Below are positions 33,850 through 42,761 of a DNA stretch of 64,000 bases, piece by piece. Position 1 is the first letter of the stretch. Each line of letters opens with the position of its first letter. A model generated the notes under the pieces. It was not told the DNA's origin. It saw nothing but the letters and a program-made list of their open reading frames with translations, and did no database searches. Origin of the DNA: Dyella tabacisoli (lineage in GTDB: Bacteria > Pseudomonadota > Gammaproteobacteria > Xanthomonadales > Rhodanobacteraceae); assembly GCF_003350925.1 (NCBI RefSeq), contig NZ_KZ857177.1, forward strand, positions 380,689 through 444,688, in the 5' to 3' direction. Both the position numbers and the translations under genes were made by a program.

Positions 33850-35150
33850 TGCCACGCGCCCCCGCCATACGATTTACGCGGCAACGCATTGCCAGGCGTG
33901 CCGCGCATGGCGGGTTCGCACGCCGTATGCGATTCATGACGCACCATGCGTTGTCGGGCATGGCGGGCGATCAGGTCGAACTGTATTACCTGAAGCTGGC
34001 GGTGCGCCCCGTGCAGATACAGTATCGGCTGGTCTGGCGTGGCCGCGTATCGTTGCCGACATTGACTCGCACCGTGCGCCTTGCCCAATCATCGCCACAT
34101 GCGGCGGCGGCGCTTAGGTATGTGATCTTGCCTGCAAGCGGGTCTGCACGTAGCGATGCTCGGCGCTTGATGCGGGTGATGAAAGCGGCGCGGTTTTCAT
34201 CCATGGATATGCGTCACGCCACCGGGCCGGCGAGGTGGCAGGCCGGGCGTATAACAGCCCCTTTCTTGAATGTTGCCTTGAATGCCGCAGCATGGAGCAG
34301 GCGCGCGTTGCCACTGACGATACCTGGCCGTCATGCCATGCACGTGGTGCCCGTCGGACCCTCGTCTTATCGACAGAGTATTTACCCGCCGCTCGCACGG
34401 GAGTTGCGAACGGTATCGAGCCGGAGGGCAAAAAGCACGGATATAAAAGCATCGCTGCATGCTTCTGCGCGATCGGCTTTCGCTAAGCGCCACCTTGCAT
34501 CGCGGTTATGGCCTGCAAGAGCTGTGCAAACGGGTCCGCATGCCACGGCTGGTTTCCCCGAACTTGCCAACTTGGCTTCGTCACCGGGCATACGTGCCGA
34601 TGTCCGATGGGCCGATGTCCGAGGGCCTGAGGCAATGCGATTCATCGCAGTGAACGTCGAAAGACCTGCGCGTGATTTCCCATCGCGTGTGGCAAGCCGG
34701 GCTTGGGCGGGTAGCAAGTCTTCGACATCGCGACGGATGCTTCCAGCGCCCTTATTATTTTTCGCGACGCATAAGGGCGTGCGGTTCAACCCGAACGGGA
34801 TATCGCACGGGTCTCCAGCGGGCCCGGCTATAGGCGATAAACCTTTTCTGGAATCCGGTTCATACGCCGAGTTGTCGCCGACGCTGCAAAGCTATGCCAC
34901 GCCAAAGACCGCCACGCTCGGCTATCGCAAAGCGCCGACGCGGTCAGGCATCCATCTCGACAAGCAGATACAGCGCATCGAGCAACGCATCACCCGCAGA
35001 ATCGTCCATGAAATCGCCCAGGCCAGTCCATCGCGCGAGCAGGTGGAGAAAGCAATGCTGACACCGCGCCTGGTGCATGCGCTGGCTGAGAAAGTGGTCG
35101 GCATCATGGCGCAGCGCTCCGGCCTCGAACGTTATCGGCGGGGGCTGTAA
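33849..35150 (+). CDS. Unknown basic eCIS protein with Pvc6-like C-terminus
   Basis: 433 residues, strongly basic (many Arg, Ala, Ser). Most of the chain has no recognised domain and looks partly disordered. The last ~70 residues are helical (DKQIQRIEQRITRRIVHEIA; LVHALAEKVVGIMAQRSGLE, then RYRRG) and resemble the short proteins (Afp6/Pvc6 position) lying between tube 2 and the LysM protein in other eCIS. The start GTG overlaps the previous stop, and the stop overlaps the next ATG. Base and codon use look less regular than in the neighbours. Confidence 0.7.
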   Translation: MPRAPAIRFTRQRIARRAAHGGFARRMRFMTHHALSGMAGDQVELYYLKLAVRPVQIQYRLVWRGRVSLPTLTRTVRLAQSSPHAAAALRYVILPASGSARSDARRLMRVMKAARFSSMDMRHATGPARWQAGRITAPFLNVALNAAAWSRRALPLTIPGRHAMHVVPVGPSSYRQSIYPPLARELRTVSSRRAKSTDIKASLHASARSAFAKRHLASRLWPARAVQTGPHATAGFPELANLASSPGIRADVRWADVRGPEAMRFIAVNVERPARDFPSRVASRAWAGSKSSTSRRMLPAPLLFFATHKGVRFNPNGISHGSPAGPAIGDKPFLESGSYAELSPTLQSYATPKTATLGYRKAPTRSGIHLDKQIQRIEQRITRRIVHEIAQASPSREQVEKAMLTPRLVHALAEKVVGIMAQRSGLERYRRGL

Positions 35151-35794
35151 TGCTCGAAAAAGCCAAGATCATCGTGCAGCCCACGGCAGAGACCATCCCG
35201 GTGATGTACAACCCCACCGAGCTGTCGCTCAACAAGTCGGTGGTGGTGCAAGGCGAGGGGTCGAACATCCAGTTTCAGCGGGTCAACGACGACGACCTGG
35301 TAGTCAATCTGTTTTTCGATACCTACGACAGCAAGACCGATGTGCGGCGCTACACCGACAAAATCGCGGCGCTGACCCAGCCCACGGTAGGTACCGGTGT
35401 ACGCAAGGAGCCGCCGACCGTGGTGTTCGCCTGGGCCGGTGCTTTGTTCACCGGCCTGATCGTGCGGCTGGAACAGAAATTCACGCTGTTTCTTGAATCA
35501 GGTGTGCCAGTGCGCGCCGAACTGGGCGTCACTTTCAAATCGGTACTGACCACGCAACAGGATCTTGCCGCGCGCGGTTATTACAACTGCCGGCAGTTCT
35601 GGACCGTGGCCGAGAACGACCGGCTATACCTGGTCGCGCACAAGACCTTGGGCGATGCATCGTTATGGCGGCTGATCGCCGACGCCAACAATATCTACGA
35701 CCCGCTCAATTTTCCGACACCGGCCGATATCGGCAAGACGCTGGTGATTATCGACGTGCATGGCGAGTCGTACTCGCCGCCTGCGAGGGTATGA
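35150..35794 (+). CDS. LysM-containing tube-baseplate adaptor (Pvc7/Afp7)
   Basis: 214 residues. The N-terminal CIS tube domain (VMYNPTELSLNKSVVVQGEG; DLVVNLFFDTYDSKTDVRRY) is followed by a C-terminal LysM-like segment (YLVAHKTLGDASLWRLIADA, then NNIYDPLNF). Equivalent to T4 gp53/gp54-type adaptors that hold the spike to the tube. Overlaps neighbours at both ends (TAATG and ATGA). Confidence 0.9.
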   Translation: MLEKAKIIVQPTAETIPVMYNPTELSLNKSVVVQGEGSNIQFQRVNDDDLVVNLFFDTYDSKTDVRRYTDKIAALTQPTVGTGVRKEPPTVVFAWAGALFTGLIVRLEQKFTLFLESGVPVRAELGVTFKSVLTTQQDLAARGYYNCRQFWTVAENDRLYLVAHKTLGDASLWRLIADANNIYDPLNFPTPADIGKTLVIIDVHGESYSPPARV

Positions 35795-36846
35795 GCATGC
35801 CCGGACCGGTGACCGAAACAGGTGCCTTCAGACTGCTGCTCAACCGCAACCCGTTGCCGTTGTCGATGCTGGCTGCCGTGCATTCGGTGGAGGTTTCCAA
35901 CGAGATCAATGTGCCCGGCATGTTCAGTTTCAAATTCAATATGCTGTCGCAGCAGGGCAACTGGCAGGGCGCCGATCTGGACGTCTTCAAGCCTGGCGAC
36001 CAGATCAGCATTCAGATGGGCCTGGGGCAGACTGAGTCGCTAATCACGGGGCAGATTTTTTCCATCGACCCCAACTTCGATGCTTACTCGGTGGCGACCA
36101 TCAGCGGCTTCGACACCATGGCCAACCTGCGTTTCGGCAATCACACCAAGGTATTCAAGGGACGCAACGAAAACCAGATCGCCGCGGAAGTAGCCGAGTC
36201 ATCGAAGGTGCGCATCAGTACCCCTGGCGCACCGGTGTCTCTCAATGCCTGCGTCTGGCAACGCCAACAGACCAATTACCATTTTCTATTGAGTCGTTGC
36301 GAGCTGATTAATTATGAGCTGGTCGTCGACGACACCACGCTGGTGTTCCGGCCCAGCGCCGAAGGCTTGAGCCCGGTGAAGTCGTTGGGTTTTCCACGCG
36401 ACGTAAAGCGCGTGAGCCTGCAGTTGCGCGTGCCCACCGAGGGCAGCGAGGTGCAGATGCTCGGTTTCGATCCCGCGATCAACAAGGTAATCAGCGCACA
36501 GAGCAATCCCAATACAGTGCGCGCACGCATGGGCGGCAGCGAATCGGGTTACGACTTTATCGATGCTTTCCCCACCGCGGCGATCACGATTACCGATCCA
36601 ACCATTACCAAAGTAGAGGCCTTGCAAGCTCGCGCCAACGCCGAGTTCATGCAAAACATCAATCGCTTTATCGAAGGCGAACTGGAGCTGGAGGGTGATC
36701 CGGCCTTGGTTGCCGGGGTCAATATTCGCCTGACCGGCCTCAGCCAGCGCTTCGACGGCATTTACTACGTCAAGTCGAGCAAGCACAGCTACGACGACAG
36801 CACCGGTTACCACACCACGCTGCAACTCAGGAGAACCGGCGCATGA
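35791..36846 (+). CDS. gp27-like spike hub protein (VgrG/Pvc8 N-terminal half)
   Basis: 351 residues from the ATG at 35791 (ATGA overlap). Segments FSFKFNMLSQQGNWQGADLD, FKPGDQISIQMGLGQTESLI, AEVAESSKVRIS and YHFLLSRCELINYELVVDDT fit phage late-control D/gp27-type hubs, which form the trimeric collar on which the spike sits. In PVC and T6SS this part is fused to the gp5-like spike; here the spike is the following separate gene. Confidence 0.88.
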   Translation: MSMPGPVTETGAFRLLLNRNPLPLSMLAAVHSVEVSNEINVPGMFSFKFNMLSQQGNWQGADLDVFKPGDQISIQMGLGQTESLITGQIFSIDPNFDAYSVATISGFDTMANLRFGNHTKVFKGRNENQIAAEVAESSKVRISTPGAPVSLNACVWQRQQTNYHFLLSRCELINYELVVDDTTLVFRPSAEGLSPVKSLGFPRDVKRVSLQLRVPTEGSEVQMLGFDPAINKVISAQSNPNTVRARMGGSESGYDFIDAFPTAAITITDPTITKVEALQARANAEFMQNINRFIEGELELEGDPALVAGVNIRLTGLSQRFDGIYYVKSSKHSYDDSTGYHTTLQLRRTGA

Positions 36847-37475
36847 CCCCGGATTTCGCGATACCCAAGGCGTTTCCCGGACAGCAGCTCGCTGGCGTAA
36901 CACTGGCGCAGGTCAAGCAGACCAATGACCCGGATGGGCTGGGCCGTATCACGGTGAACTTTCAGGTCGCCGGCGCATTGATCGAATCGGATTGGCTGCA
37001 GGTAATGAGCTTCTACGGGGGGCCGGGCTACGGTGCTTTTTTCCTGCCGAGCGAAGGCCAATCCGTTCTGGTGGCTTTTGCCGGCGGCAATATCAATCAG
37101 CCTTTCGTGCTCGGCGTGCTTTGGAACGGTGGAATCAAGCCGCCGGTGGATGGCGTCGAGCGTCAACAAGATGTGCGCGTTATCAAGACCCGCCAGGGCA
37201 AGCAATTGATCTTCGACGATAGCAAGGAAGGGCAACTTACCTTGATCGACGAGCAGCAGAACAAGGTACAGATCGATACGGTCAACAAACGCATCGTGGT
37301 GGAGAGCAAGGGCGATGTCAGCATCACCGCCGCCAATGTGCTTACGTTGAAAGCCAATCAAGTAGTGATCCAGAACACCGCCGGCACGGTCAAGCTGGAT
37401 TTGACGGCGGCCAGCCTGCAAGCGAACGGCGGGCAAAGCATGAAACTCAGCGCGACCATGATCGAAATCAATTGA
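36843..37475 (+). CDS. gp5/gpV-like central spike protein
   Basis: 210 residues. An OB-fold domain (VKQTNDPDGLGRITVNFQVA; PSEGQSVLVAFAGGNINQPF, VLGVLWNGG) is followed by a beta-helix-like repeat region (KQLIFDDSKEGQLTLIDEQQ; ITAANVLTLKANQVVIQ). This is the VgrG-spike equivalent, trimeric, below the PAAR tip. It overlaps the gp27-like gene by 4 bp. Confidence 0.9.
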   Translation: MTPDFAIPKAFPGQQLAGVTLAQVKQTNDPDGLGRITVNFQVAGALIESDWLQVMSFYGGPGYGAFFLPSEGQSVLVAFAGGNINQPFVLGVLWNGGIKPPVDGVERQQDVRVIKTRQGKQLIFDDSKEGQLTLIDEQQNKVQIDTVNKRIVVESKGDVSITAANVLTLKANQVVIQNTAGTVKLDLTAASLQANGGQSMKLSATMIEIN

Positions 37476-37494
37476 CGGGACGGGGGAGCCGCAC

Positions 37495-37908
37495 ATGGGA
37501 AAACCTGCCGCACGCTTCGGCGACAGCATCGTCAACGCAGCCGATATCCATATCGTCCTGGTGTCCTCGCCCGGTGGGCCGGTGCCTACGCCGCAGCCGT
37601 GTCCATTCAACGGCAAGATCGAACTCAGTGTCAGCGCCAATGTACAGATCAACGGGCGTCCGGCCGCGCTGCTGGGCTCGATGGCGCAGAACATGCCGCC
37701 TCATATACCGCAGGGCGGTCCGTTCCAGGTGCCGCCGACCAATATGGGGCGCGTGATTCTGGCCAGCACCACCGTGCGTATCAACGGCCGTGGTGCGGCA
37801 CGCGCGGGCGATTTTTGTGAAACCTGCCACGACGTGCCGCCTGCCGGGCCACAGGCGCCGATACCGGTGGTGGTGGTTGCCGGTGCCGCGAGTGTATTGA
37901 TCGGATGA
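37495..37908 (+). CDS. PAAR-type spike tip protein (Pvc10)
   Basis: 137 residues: KPAARFGDSI start, VQINGRPAALLGSMAQNMPP, VRINGRGAARAGDFCETC. These are the PAAR-like repeats that fold into a sharp cone capping the spike. Four Cys/His positions could bind the tip metal. GGGGGAG 7 bp before the ATG; overlaps the next gene by 4 bp. Confidence 0.88.
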   Translation: MGKPAARFGDSIVNAADIHIVLVSSPGGPVPTPQPCPFNGKIELSVSANVQINGRPAALLGSMAQNMPPHIPQGGPFQVPPTNMGRVILASTTVRINGRGAARAGDFCETCHDVPPAGPQAPIPVVVVAGAASVLIG

Positions 37909-38309
37909 ACACGATCCGCAATTTAGGCGTCGATTTTCTCGGCCGTGGCTGGGCGTTTCCTGTACACGTACAGGGTGGGCGCGTGTGTTTCGCTGCCGAT
38001 GCCGAGGATATCCGCGAAGCGATCCTGCTGATCCTGCAGACGGCGCCGGGCGAGCGGGTGATGCTGCCGGCGTTCGGTTGCCGTATCAACGAGCTGGTGT
38101 TCGCGGCCGGCAACGCTTCCACCTTCAGCCTGGCCCAGCTCTACGTAAGAGAAGCACTGGAAGAATGGGAGCCGCGCGTTCAGGTCGTCGGCGTCGCGGC
38201 CACCATCGATCCATCGCAACCGCAATGCATGCAAATCACCGTCGACTATCTGATTCGCGATCGCAACCGTCCCGACAACCTGGTCTATCCCTTTTATTTG
38301 AAGGGCTGA
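37905..38309 (+). CDS. gp25-like baseplate wedge protein (Pvc9)
   Basis: 134 residues with the gp25/lysozyme-like signature: EDIREAILLILQTAPGERVM, then LPAFGCRINELVFA and a C-terminal YLIRDRN strand. gp25 starts sheath polymerisation at the baseplate. ATGA overlap with the PAAR gene. Confidence 0.92.
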   Translation: MNTIRNLGVDFLGRGWAFPVHVQGGRVCFAADAEDIREAILLILQTAPGERVMLPAFGCRINELVFAAGNASTFSLAQLYVREALEEWEPRVQVVGVAATIDPSQPQCMQITVDYLIRDRNRPDNLVYPFYLKG

Positions 38310-38329
38310 TCGCCGCAAGGAGTAACCGC

Positions 38330-38539
38330 ATGACGCTGCACGAACTGCCCATCAACAACGAGCACTCCCCCAGTCGTATCGAACAGCGTATCGCCGTGCT
38401 GCGGCAGGAGTACGAAGCCGGCCAGGCGCAACTGCGTGCATTGGAGCAACGCACCCGCGATTTGCAGAACACGATGCTGCGCATCAGCGGCGCCATCACG
38501 GTATTGGAGGAGCTGCTGAGCGAGGAGCAAGCACCGTAG
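38330..38539 (+). CDS. Small coiled-coil baseplate-locus protein
   Basis: 69 residues, almost entirely helical with a heptad pattern (RIEQRIAVLRQEYEAGQAQL, RALEQRTRDLQNTMLRISGA). AAGGAG lies 7 bp before ATG 38330. Small coiled-coil proteins are often found between gp25 and the gp6/J genes in eCIS; a baseplate-assembly role is inferred from position only. Confidence 0.75.
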   Translation: MTLHELPINNEHSPSRIEQRIAVLRQEYEAGQAQLRALEQRTRDLQNTMLRISGAITVLEELLSEEQAP

Positions 38540-38554
38540 GCCCGAGGCGCAACC

Positions 38555-41500
38555 ATGACCGATCCCATCCTCGATTTCCGCAGCACCGGGCAGTTCTATC
38601 AAGAGGCCCTGGATCTGGCGCGCGTGTATACGCAGGATTGGACCGCGCCATGGCTTACCCAAGAGCCCGATGCAGAGGATGTCAACCAGGACCCCGGACT
38701 GGTACTGCTCAAGTTGTTCTCCCTGCTGGCGCGCTATATCGGCGAGATGGAGAACCAGATACCTGACCAGCGACAACTGGCCTTTTATCAATTTCTCAAT
38801 TTGCAGTTGCGCCCACCGTTAGCCGCCCAGGCTCCGCTCACCTTTACGCTGCAACCGGGACAGCCGCCGTTCGACCTGCCGCGCGACAGTGCCGTGCTGG
38901 ATGCCCCCACCCAGGACATTCGTTTTCAGACCGATCAGTCGTTGCTGGTGGTGCCTGCGTCATTAAGTGCCTTGCTGACGATCATTCCGTCGCAGGATCG
39001 CTACATCAATGCATTCGATGCGCTGGCGCTCAATACAGGCGTGCAACGAGCCGTGCCGCTCTTCCTGGCGCAAGAAGACGATGCGATCGAAATACCGCTA
39101 TCGCACTGGTTCATGCTGGGCGACCCGGAGTTGTTCAAACCCGATCCCTCTTTGCAACGCATTACCGTGAATCTGACGGGTGCGCAGCTCTCTTCCGAGT
39201 ATTTCGAGCAATGGGCGGACGGCGCACTCAAGCCGCTGGCCGCTACGGTCGTCGGTTCGTCCGGTGGGCTGCAGCTCACGGCGCAGCTCACCCAACCGCC
39301 CACCGCCGGCCCGCTCACGCTGGCGCAGTTGGAAGTGGAGCTGTATGCCGCCGATGGACGCGCAAGCGGATTCACCGCCGATACGGACGCCGCCGCCCAA
39401 CCGCCGCAATACTGGTTGCTGGTGCAGCCGGCGCCCCTGGTGCGGGTCATCAACGCCCTGGCAAGTCAATTGCCGGTCATCACCGGATTGAGCTGCACCT
39501 TATCGGGTGACGGTATCCAGCCCGATCAGGCGGCCTCGGGGCCAGTGCAGGTAAATATCCGCAATGGCGTCTATCCGTTCGGGCAGACACCGGCGGTAGA
39601 AGATGCCTTCTATGTGCGCAGCGATAGCCTGTTCGCGCGGCAGGGCGCTGAGATCAGCCTCAACTTTGTCTTGAGCGATGTGGCAACCGATTATCCGGTC
39701 ACGCTGTATTGGCAGTTCTGGGATGGTTCGGCCTGGCAATCTTTCAATGCGACCTCGGCGCAGGTAAGCGCCTACCGCTTTGCCGATACCACCGATGCTT
39801 TGCGCAACAACAATCCATCGGGTCCGACCTGCGTGACGTTTCTGTGCCCGGACATTAAACCCACGACGGTGGTCGGTGCCGAGGGGCGGTGGATACGCGC
39901 GGTGATCGCCTCGGGTGGTTACGGCGATATCGGCGGCATCACCACGCAGGGCGTGAGCGCGAGCATTGAGGCGGTCCCCGATTCGATCCTTTCGCAACAA
40001 CAGAAAGATCAAGTAACGGCCTATCTCAACGATGTGGAGGGGGTGAACTTTTCTTACAGCTACACGCCCAGCAGCTATGCGCCGCCTTATATCCAGTCGT
40101 TGCAATTGAGTTACGCCTATACCGCCATACCCAAGAGTTTGTGGTCATACAACGCCTTTGCATTGAGCCGATTTCTGTTCAGCCCATTCAAGCCGGTGGA
40201 GGATCGCTACACCTGCTGCAACCTGGGTTTTGTGCCGGAGGATTTCAGCCGCTATACGCTGGGCCGCAAGCTGACGTTGTACTTCTACTTGTCGCAGGAA
40301 TACGCCGACCCCGCACCGCCGCTGTCATGGGAGTACTACGACGGCAGCCATTGGCTCGCGTTGCCAGTGGATGACGGCACGATGGGGCTGACGCGTTCGG
40401 GCATCGTCAGCTTTACCGTACCCGACGATCTGCGTGCCGCCACGCTGTATTCGCAACAGGCATGCTGGCTGCGCATACAGAATCCGCATCCGACTCAGGA
40501 CGTGTGCGTATACGGCGTCTATCCCAATACCGTCATGGCCGGCAATCGCAGCACGGTGCTGGACGAAACGCTGGGCTCAAGCAACGAACAACCCGCCCAG
40601 GTGTTCCAGTTGAGCTATACCCCGGTGCTGGCCGGGCTGGAGCTGGATGTGGCCGAGCCGGCCGGCATGGAGCCCGATTCGACGCCGAGCGGTGACGATC
40701 TGACCTTCAGCGTCACGCCGCCCAGTACGACGGTCGCCAGCGGCGGCACCGTGTTGCGCCGTTGGCAGCAGGTGGACACTTTCAGCTTCAGCGGGCCCGC
40801 CGCACGGGTGTATACGCTCGATAGTGAAAACGGCCTGATTGCCTTCGGCGACGGCCATAACGGCATGATTCCACCGCGCGGCTACAACAACATCATCGCC
40901 ACGCGCTATCAATATACCCAGGGGCTTATGGGCAACGTAGCGGCTGATCGGCTGACCGTACTGCGCCCCAGCTTTAACGCGATTGCCGCGGTGACCAACC
41001 CGGCGCCGGCCCAGGGTGGCGTCAACGGCGACAGCGTGGCCGATCTGCAGCTCGCCGCGCCGGCACAGGTGAAAGCCAATAACCGTGCCGTGCAATTGGC
41101 CGATCTCGACACATTGGGGCGTGCCGCGAGCCCGGCGGTGAGTCGCGCGCGCGCGGTACTCGCCGCGGATGGACGCATTGCGGTCGGTGTGCTGGCTCTT
41201 TCGCAAGCGGCACAACCGTATGCGCCGCCTGCGCTGCTCGACGAAGTGGCCGTCTATTTGCGTTCACGCTGCCTGGCGGCCCTGGCGCCGCGCATCTACT
41301 GCTGCGAGCCAGACTACGTGGCAATAGACGTGGTAGCGCAGGTGGCGGTGAACGTGGCGGCGGATCAGCGCCTCGCCGTGCAGCAAGATCTGGCGCAGCA
41401 ATTACAGGCATTTCTGCAGCCGGTGTTTGGTGGCCCGGACGGGCAGGGCTGGGCCTTCGGGCAAACCGTGCAAGCCGCCCAGCTAAGCAAGATGCTGCGC

Positions 41501-41638
41501 AACGATCCGCGCGTGACAGCGGTGGCCGGGCTGTCGCTGAATGGCGAGCAAGGTGGCGATATTGCGTTGACACCGGGTCAAGTGCCGGTGTCGGGTACTG
41601 CCGTCGTGCTCGCCTACATCAGCGGATCGGTGAGGTAG
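38555..41638 (+). CDS. Baseplate wedge protein, gp6/J-like (Pvc11)
   Basis: 1,027 residues. The N-terminus (DPILDFRSTGQFYQEALDLA; LLKLFSLLARYIGEMENQIP) and the C-terminal baseplate-J region (GGVNGDSVADLQLAAPAQVK, NRAVQLADLDTLG, VSRARAV) mark a large putative baseplate assembly protein. It forms the wedge ring that joins the hub to the fibres. GAGGCG precedes the ATG. Confidence 0.9.
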   Translation: MTDPILDFRSTGQFYQEALDLARVYTQDWTAPWLTQEPDAEDVNQDPGLVLLKLFSLLARYIGEMENQIPDQRQLAFYQFLNLQLRPPLAAQAPLTFTLQPGQPPFDLPRDSAVLDAPTQDIRFQTDQSLLVVPASLSALLTIIPSQDRYINAFDALALNTGVQRAVPLFLAQEDDAIEIPLSHWFMLGDPELFKPDPSLQRITVNLTGAQLSSEYFEQWADGALKPLAATVVGSSGGLQLTAQLTQPPTAGPLTLAQLEVELYAADGRASGFTADTDAAAQPPQYWLLVQPAPLVRVINALASQLPVITGLSCTLSGDGIQPDQAASGPVQVNIRNGVYPFGQTPAVEDAFYVRSDSLFARQGAEISLNFVLSDVATDYPVTLYWQFWDGSAWQSFNATSAQVSAYRFADTTDALRNNNPSGPTCVTFLCPDIKPTTVVGAEGRWIRAVIASGGYGDIGGITTQGVSASIEAVPDSILSQQQKDQVTAYLNDVEGVNFSYSYTPSSYAPPYIQSLQLSYAYTAIPKSLWSYNAFALSRFLFSPFKPVEDRYTCCNLGFVPEDFSRYTLGRKLTLYFYLSQEYADPAPPLSWEYYDGSHWLALPVDDGTMGLTRSGIVSFTVPDDLRAATLYSQQACWLRIQNPHPTQDVCVYGVYPNTVMAGNRSTVLDETLGSSNEQPAQVFQLSYTPVLAGLELDVAEPAGMEPDSTPSGDDLTFSVTPPSTTVASGGTVLRRWQQVDTFSFSGPAARVYTLDSENGLIAFGDGHNGMIPPRGYNNIIATRYQYTQGLMGNVAADRLTVLRPSFNAIAAVTNPAPAQGGVNGDSVADLQLAAPAQVKANNRAVQLADLDTLGRAASPAVSRARAVLAADGRIAVGVLALSQAAQPYAPPALLDEVAVYLRSRCLAALAPRIYCCEPDYVAIDVVAQVAVNVAADQRLAVQQDLAQQLQAFLQPVFGGPDGQGWAFGQTVQAAQLSKMLRNDPRVTAVAGLSLNGEQGGDIALTPGQVPVSGTAVVLAYISGSVR

Positions 41639-41642
41639 CGCA

Positions 41643-42761
41643 ATGGCTTTCGAACTGCCCGATCTGGACACCCGCAACAGTGCCGCGCTGCAGGCCGAGC
41701 TGATCCGGCGCATTCCGCAGTTCAGTTCGTTGTGGACTGATTTCAATGATTCGGATCCCGGCATCACGCTGTTGCAAATGCTGTGCTGGATCGGCGAATC
41801 GTTGTTGTATCAGGCCAACGCGATACCGATCGAGACGCAGCAGAATTTTCTGCGCGAGGTGCTTGGCCTGGCCTTGGCATCAAACAACACCGCCTACAGT
41901 CAGTCTGCGATTACCAACTACGATTTCGCTTTTCAGCGATTGCGCGCGGTACTGGCGGAGGTGGATGCGGGCGAACCGCTGACCCGAGCGCCCTTGCAGC
42001 ACGCCGTGCTGGATTACCTGGCGCAACCCTATCTGGCGCTATCGTGCAGCGACGCAGAGGCGCTGGCGCTTGAAACCAACCAGATGATCGCGGCGCAACA
42101 GGCCAAGGCGGGCAATCCCAAGCCGGTGCCGCTGCTGGTGCAGCGGGCCGATGCATTGGTGCGCGACGAGGCGACCAGCCTGTACATTCTCAGCGATGCG
42201 AGGTGGGCGTATCAGTTTCCGCCTTATCCCAATACAGCCATACCCGATGCGCTGGGTGGATTGCGGCGCGTATTGCTGCTGCAAAAGCCCAGCGGCAGCG
42301 ATGCGCAAAGCGCAGCCACCGCCCAGAGCAAGCTGCTGAACAGCGTCAGCACGTATCTGGCGCCGCGAGTATTGCTGGGCAGTCGGGTCAATGTGTGGGC
42401 CGCCCAGCTTACCGAGATCAATGTACGGGTGGCCGTGCGTTGCCTGCCGAACGTACTGGTCGGCACCGTGCTCGATGCGTTGTTGGCGCTCCTGTTCGCT
42501 TACTTTCAACCCGTTGCCGGCTGGCGTTACAACCAGCCGCCGGTGCTGGAAAATCTGCAACTGCTGATCGAAGGCGTACCCGGCGTGGCGGCGCTGGAAA
42601 ACATCGATCTGACTTATCTGCCCACGGCGCAATTGCCCACGTATGCGCAAGTGGGGGTCAATTTCTTGATTGCCGACCTGCCGCCCGGACCGGCCGCGAA
42701 CTTCTACTACGGATTGCCGCAAGTGCGCTGCCTGGATTTATACGCCAGGAGCGCCGCATGA
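41643..42761 (+). CDS. Second baseplate gp6/J-like protein (Pvc12)
   Basis: 372 residues: LDTRNSAALQAELIRRIPQF, TDFNDSDPGITLLQMLCWIG, ESLLYQANAIPIETQQNFL is the usual start of the second J-like eCIS protein. The central and C-terminal parts (LLEGVPGV-like LLIEGVPGVAALENIDLTYL) support this. The gene starts 4 bp after the previous stop and ends in an ATGA overlap. Confidence 0.9.
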   Translation: MAFELPDLDTRNSAALQAELIRRIPQFSSLWTDFNDSDPGITLLQMLCWIGESLLYQANAIPIETQQNFLREVLGLALASNNTAYSQSAITNYDFAFQRLRAVLAEVDAGEPLTRAPLQHAVLDYLAQPYLALSCSDAEALALETNQMIAAQQAKAGNPKPVPLLVQRADALVRDEATSLYILSDARWAYQFPPYPNTAIPDALGGLRRVLLLQKPSGSDAQSAATAQSKLLNSVSTYLAPRVLLGSRVNVWAAQLTEINVRVAVRCLPNVLVGTVLDALLALLFAYFQPVAGWRYNQPPVLENLQLLIEGVPGVAALENIDLTYLPTAQLPTYAQVGVNFLIADLPPGPAANFYYGLPQVRCLDLYARSAA

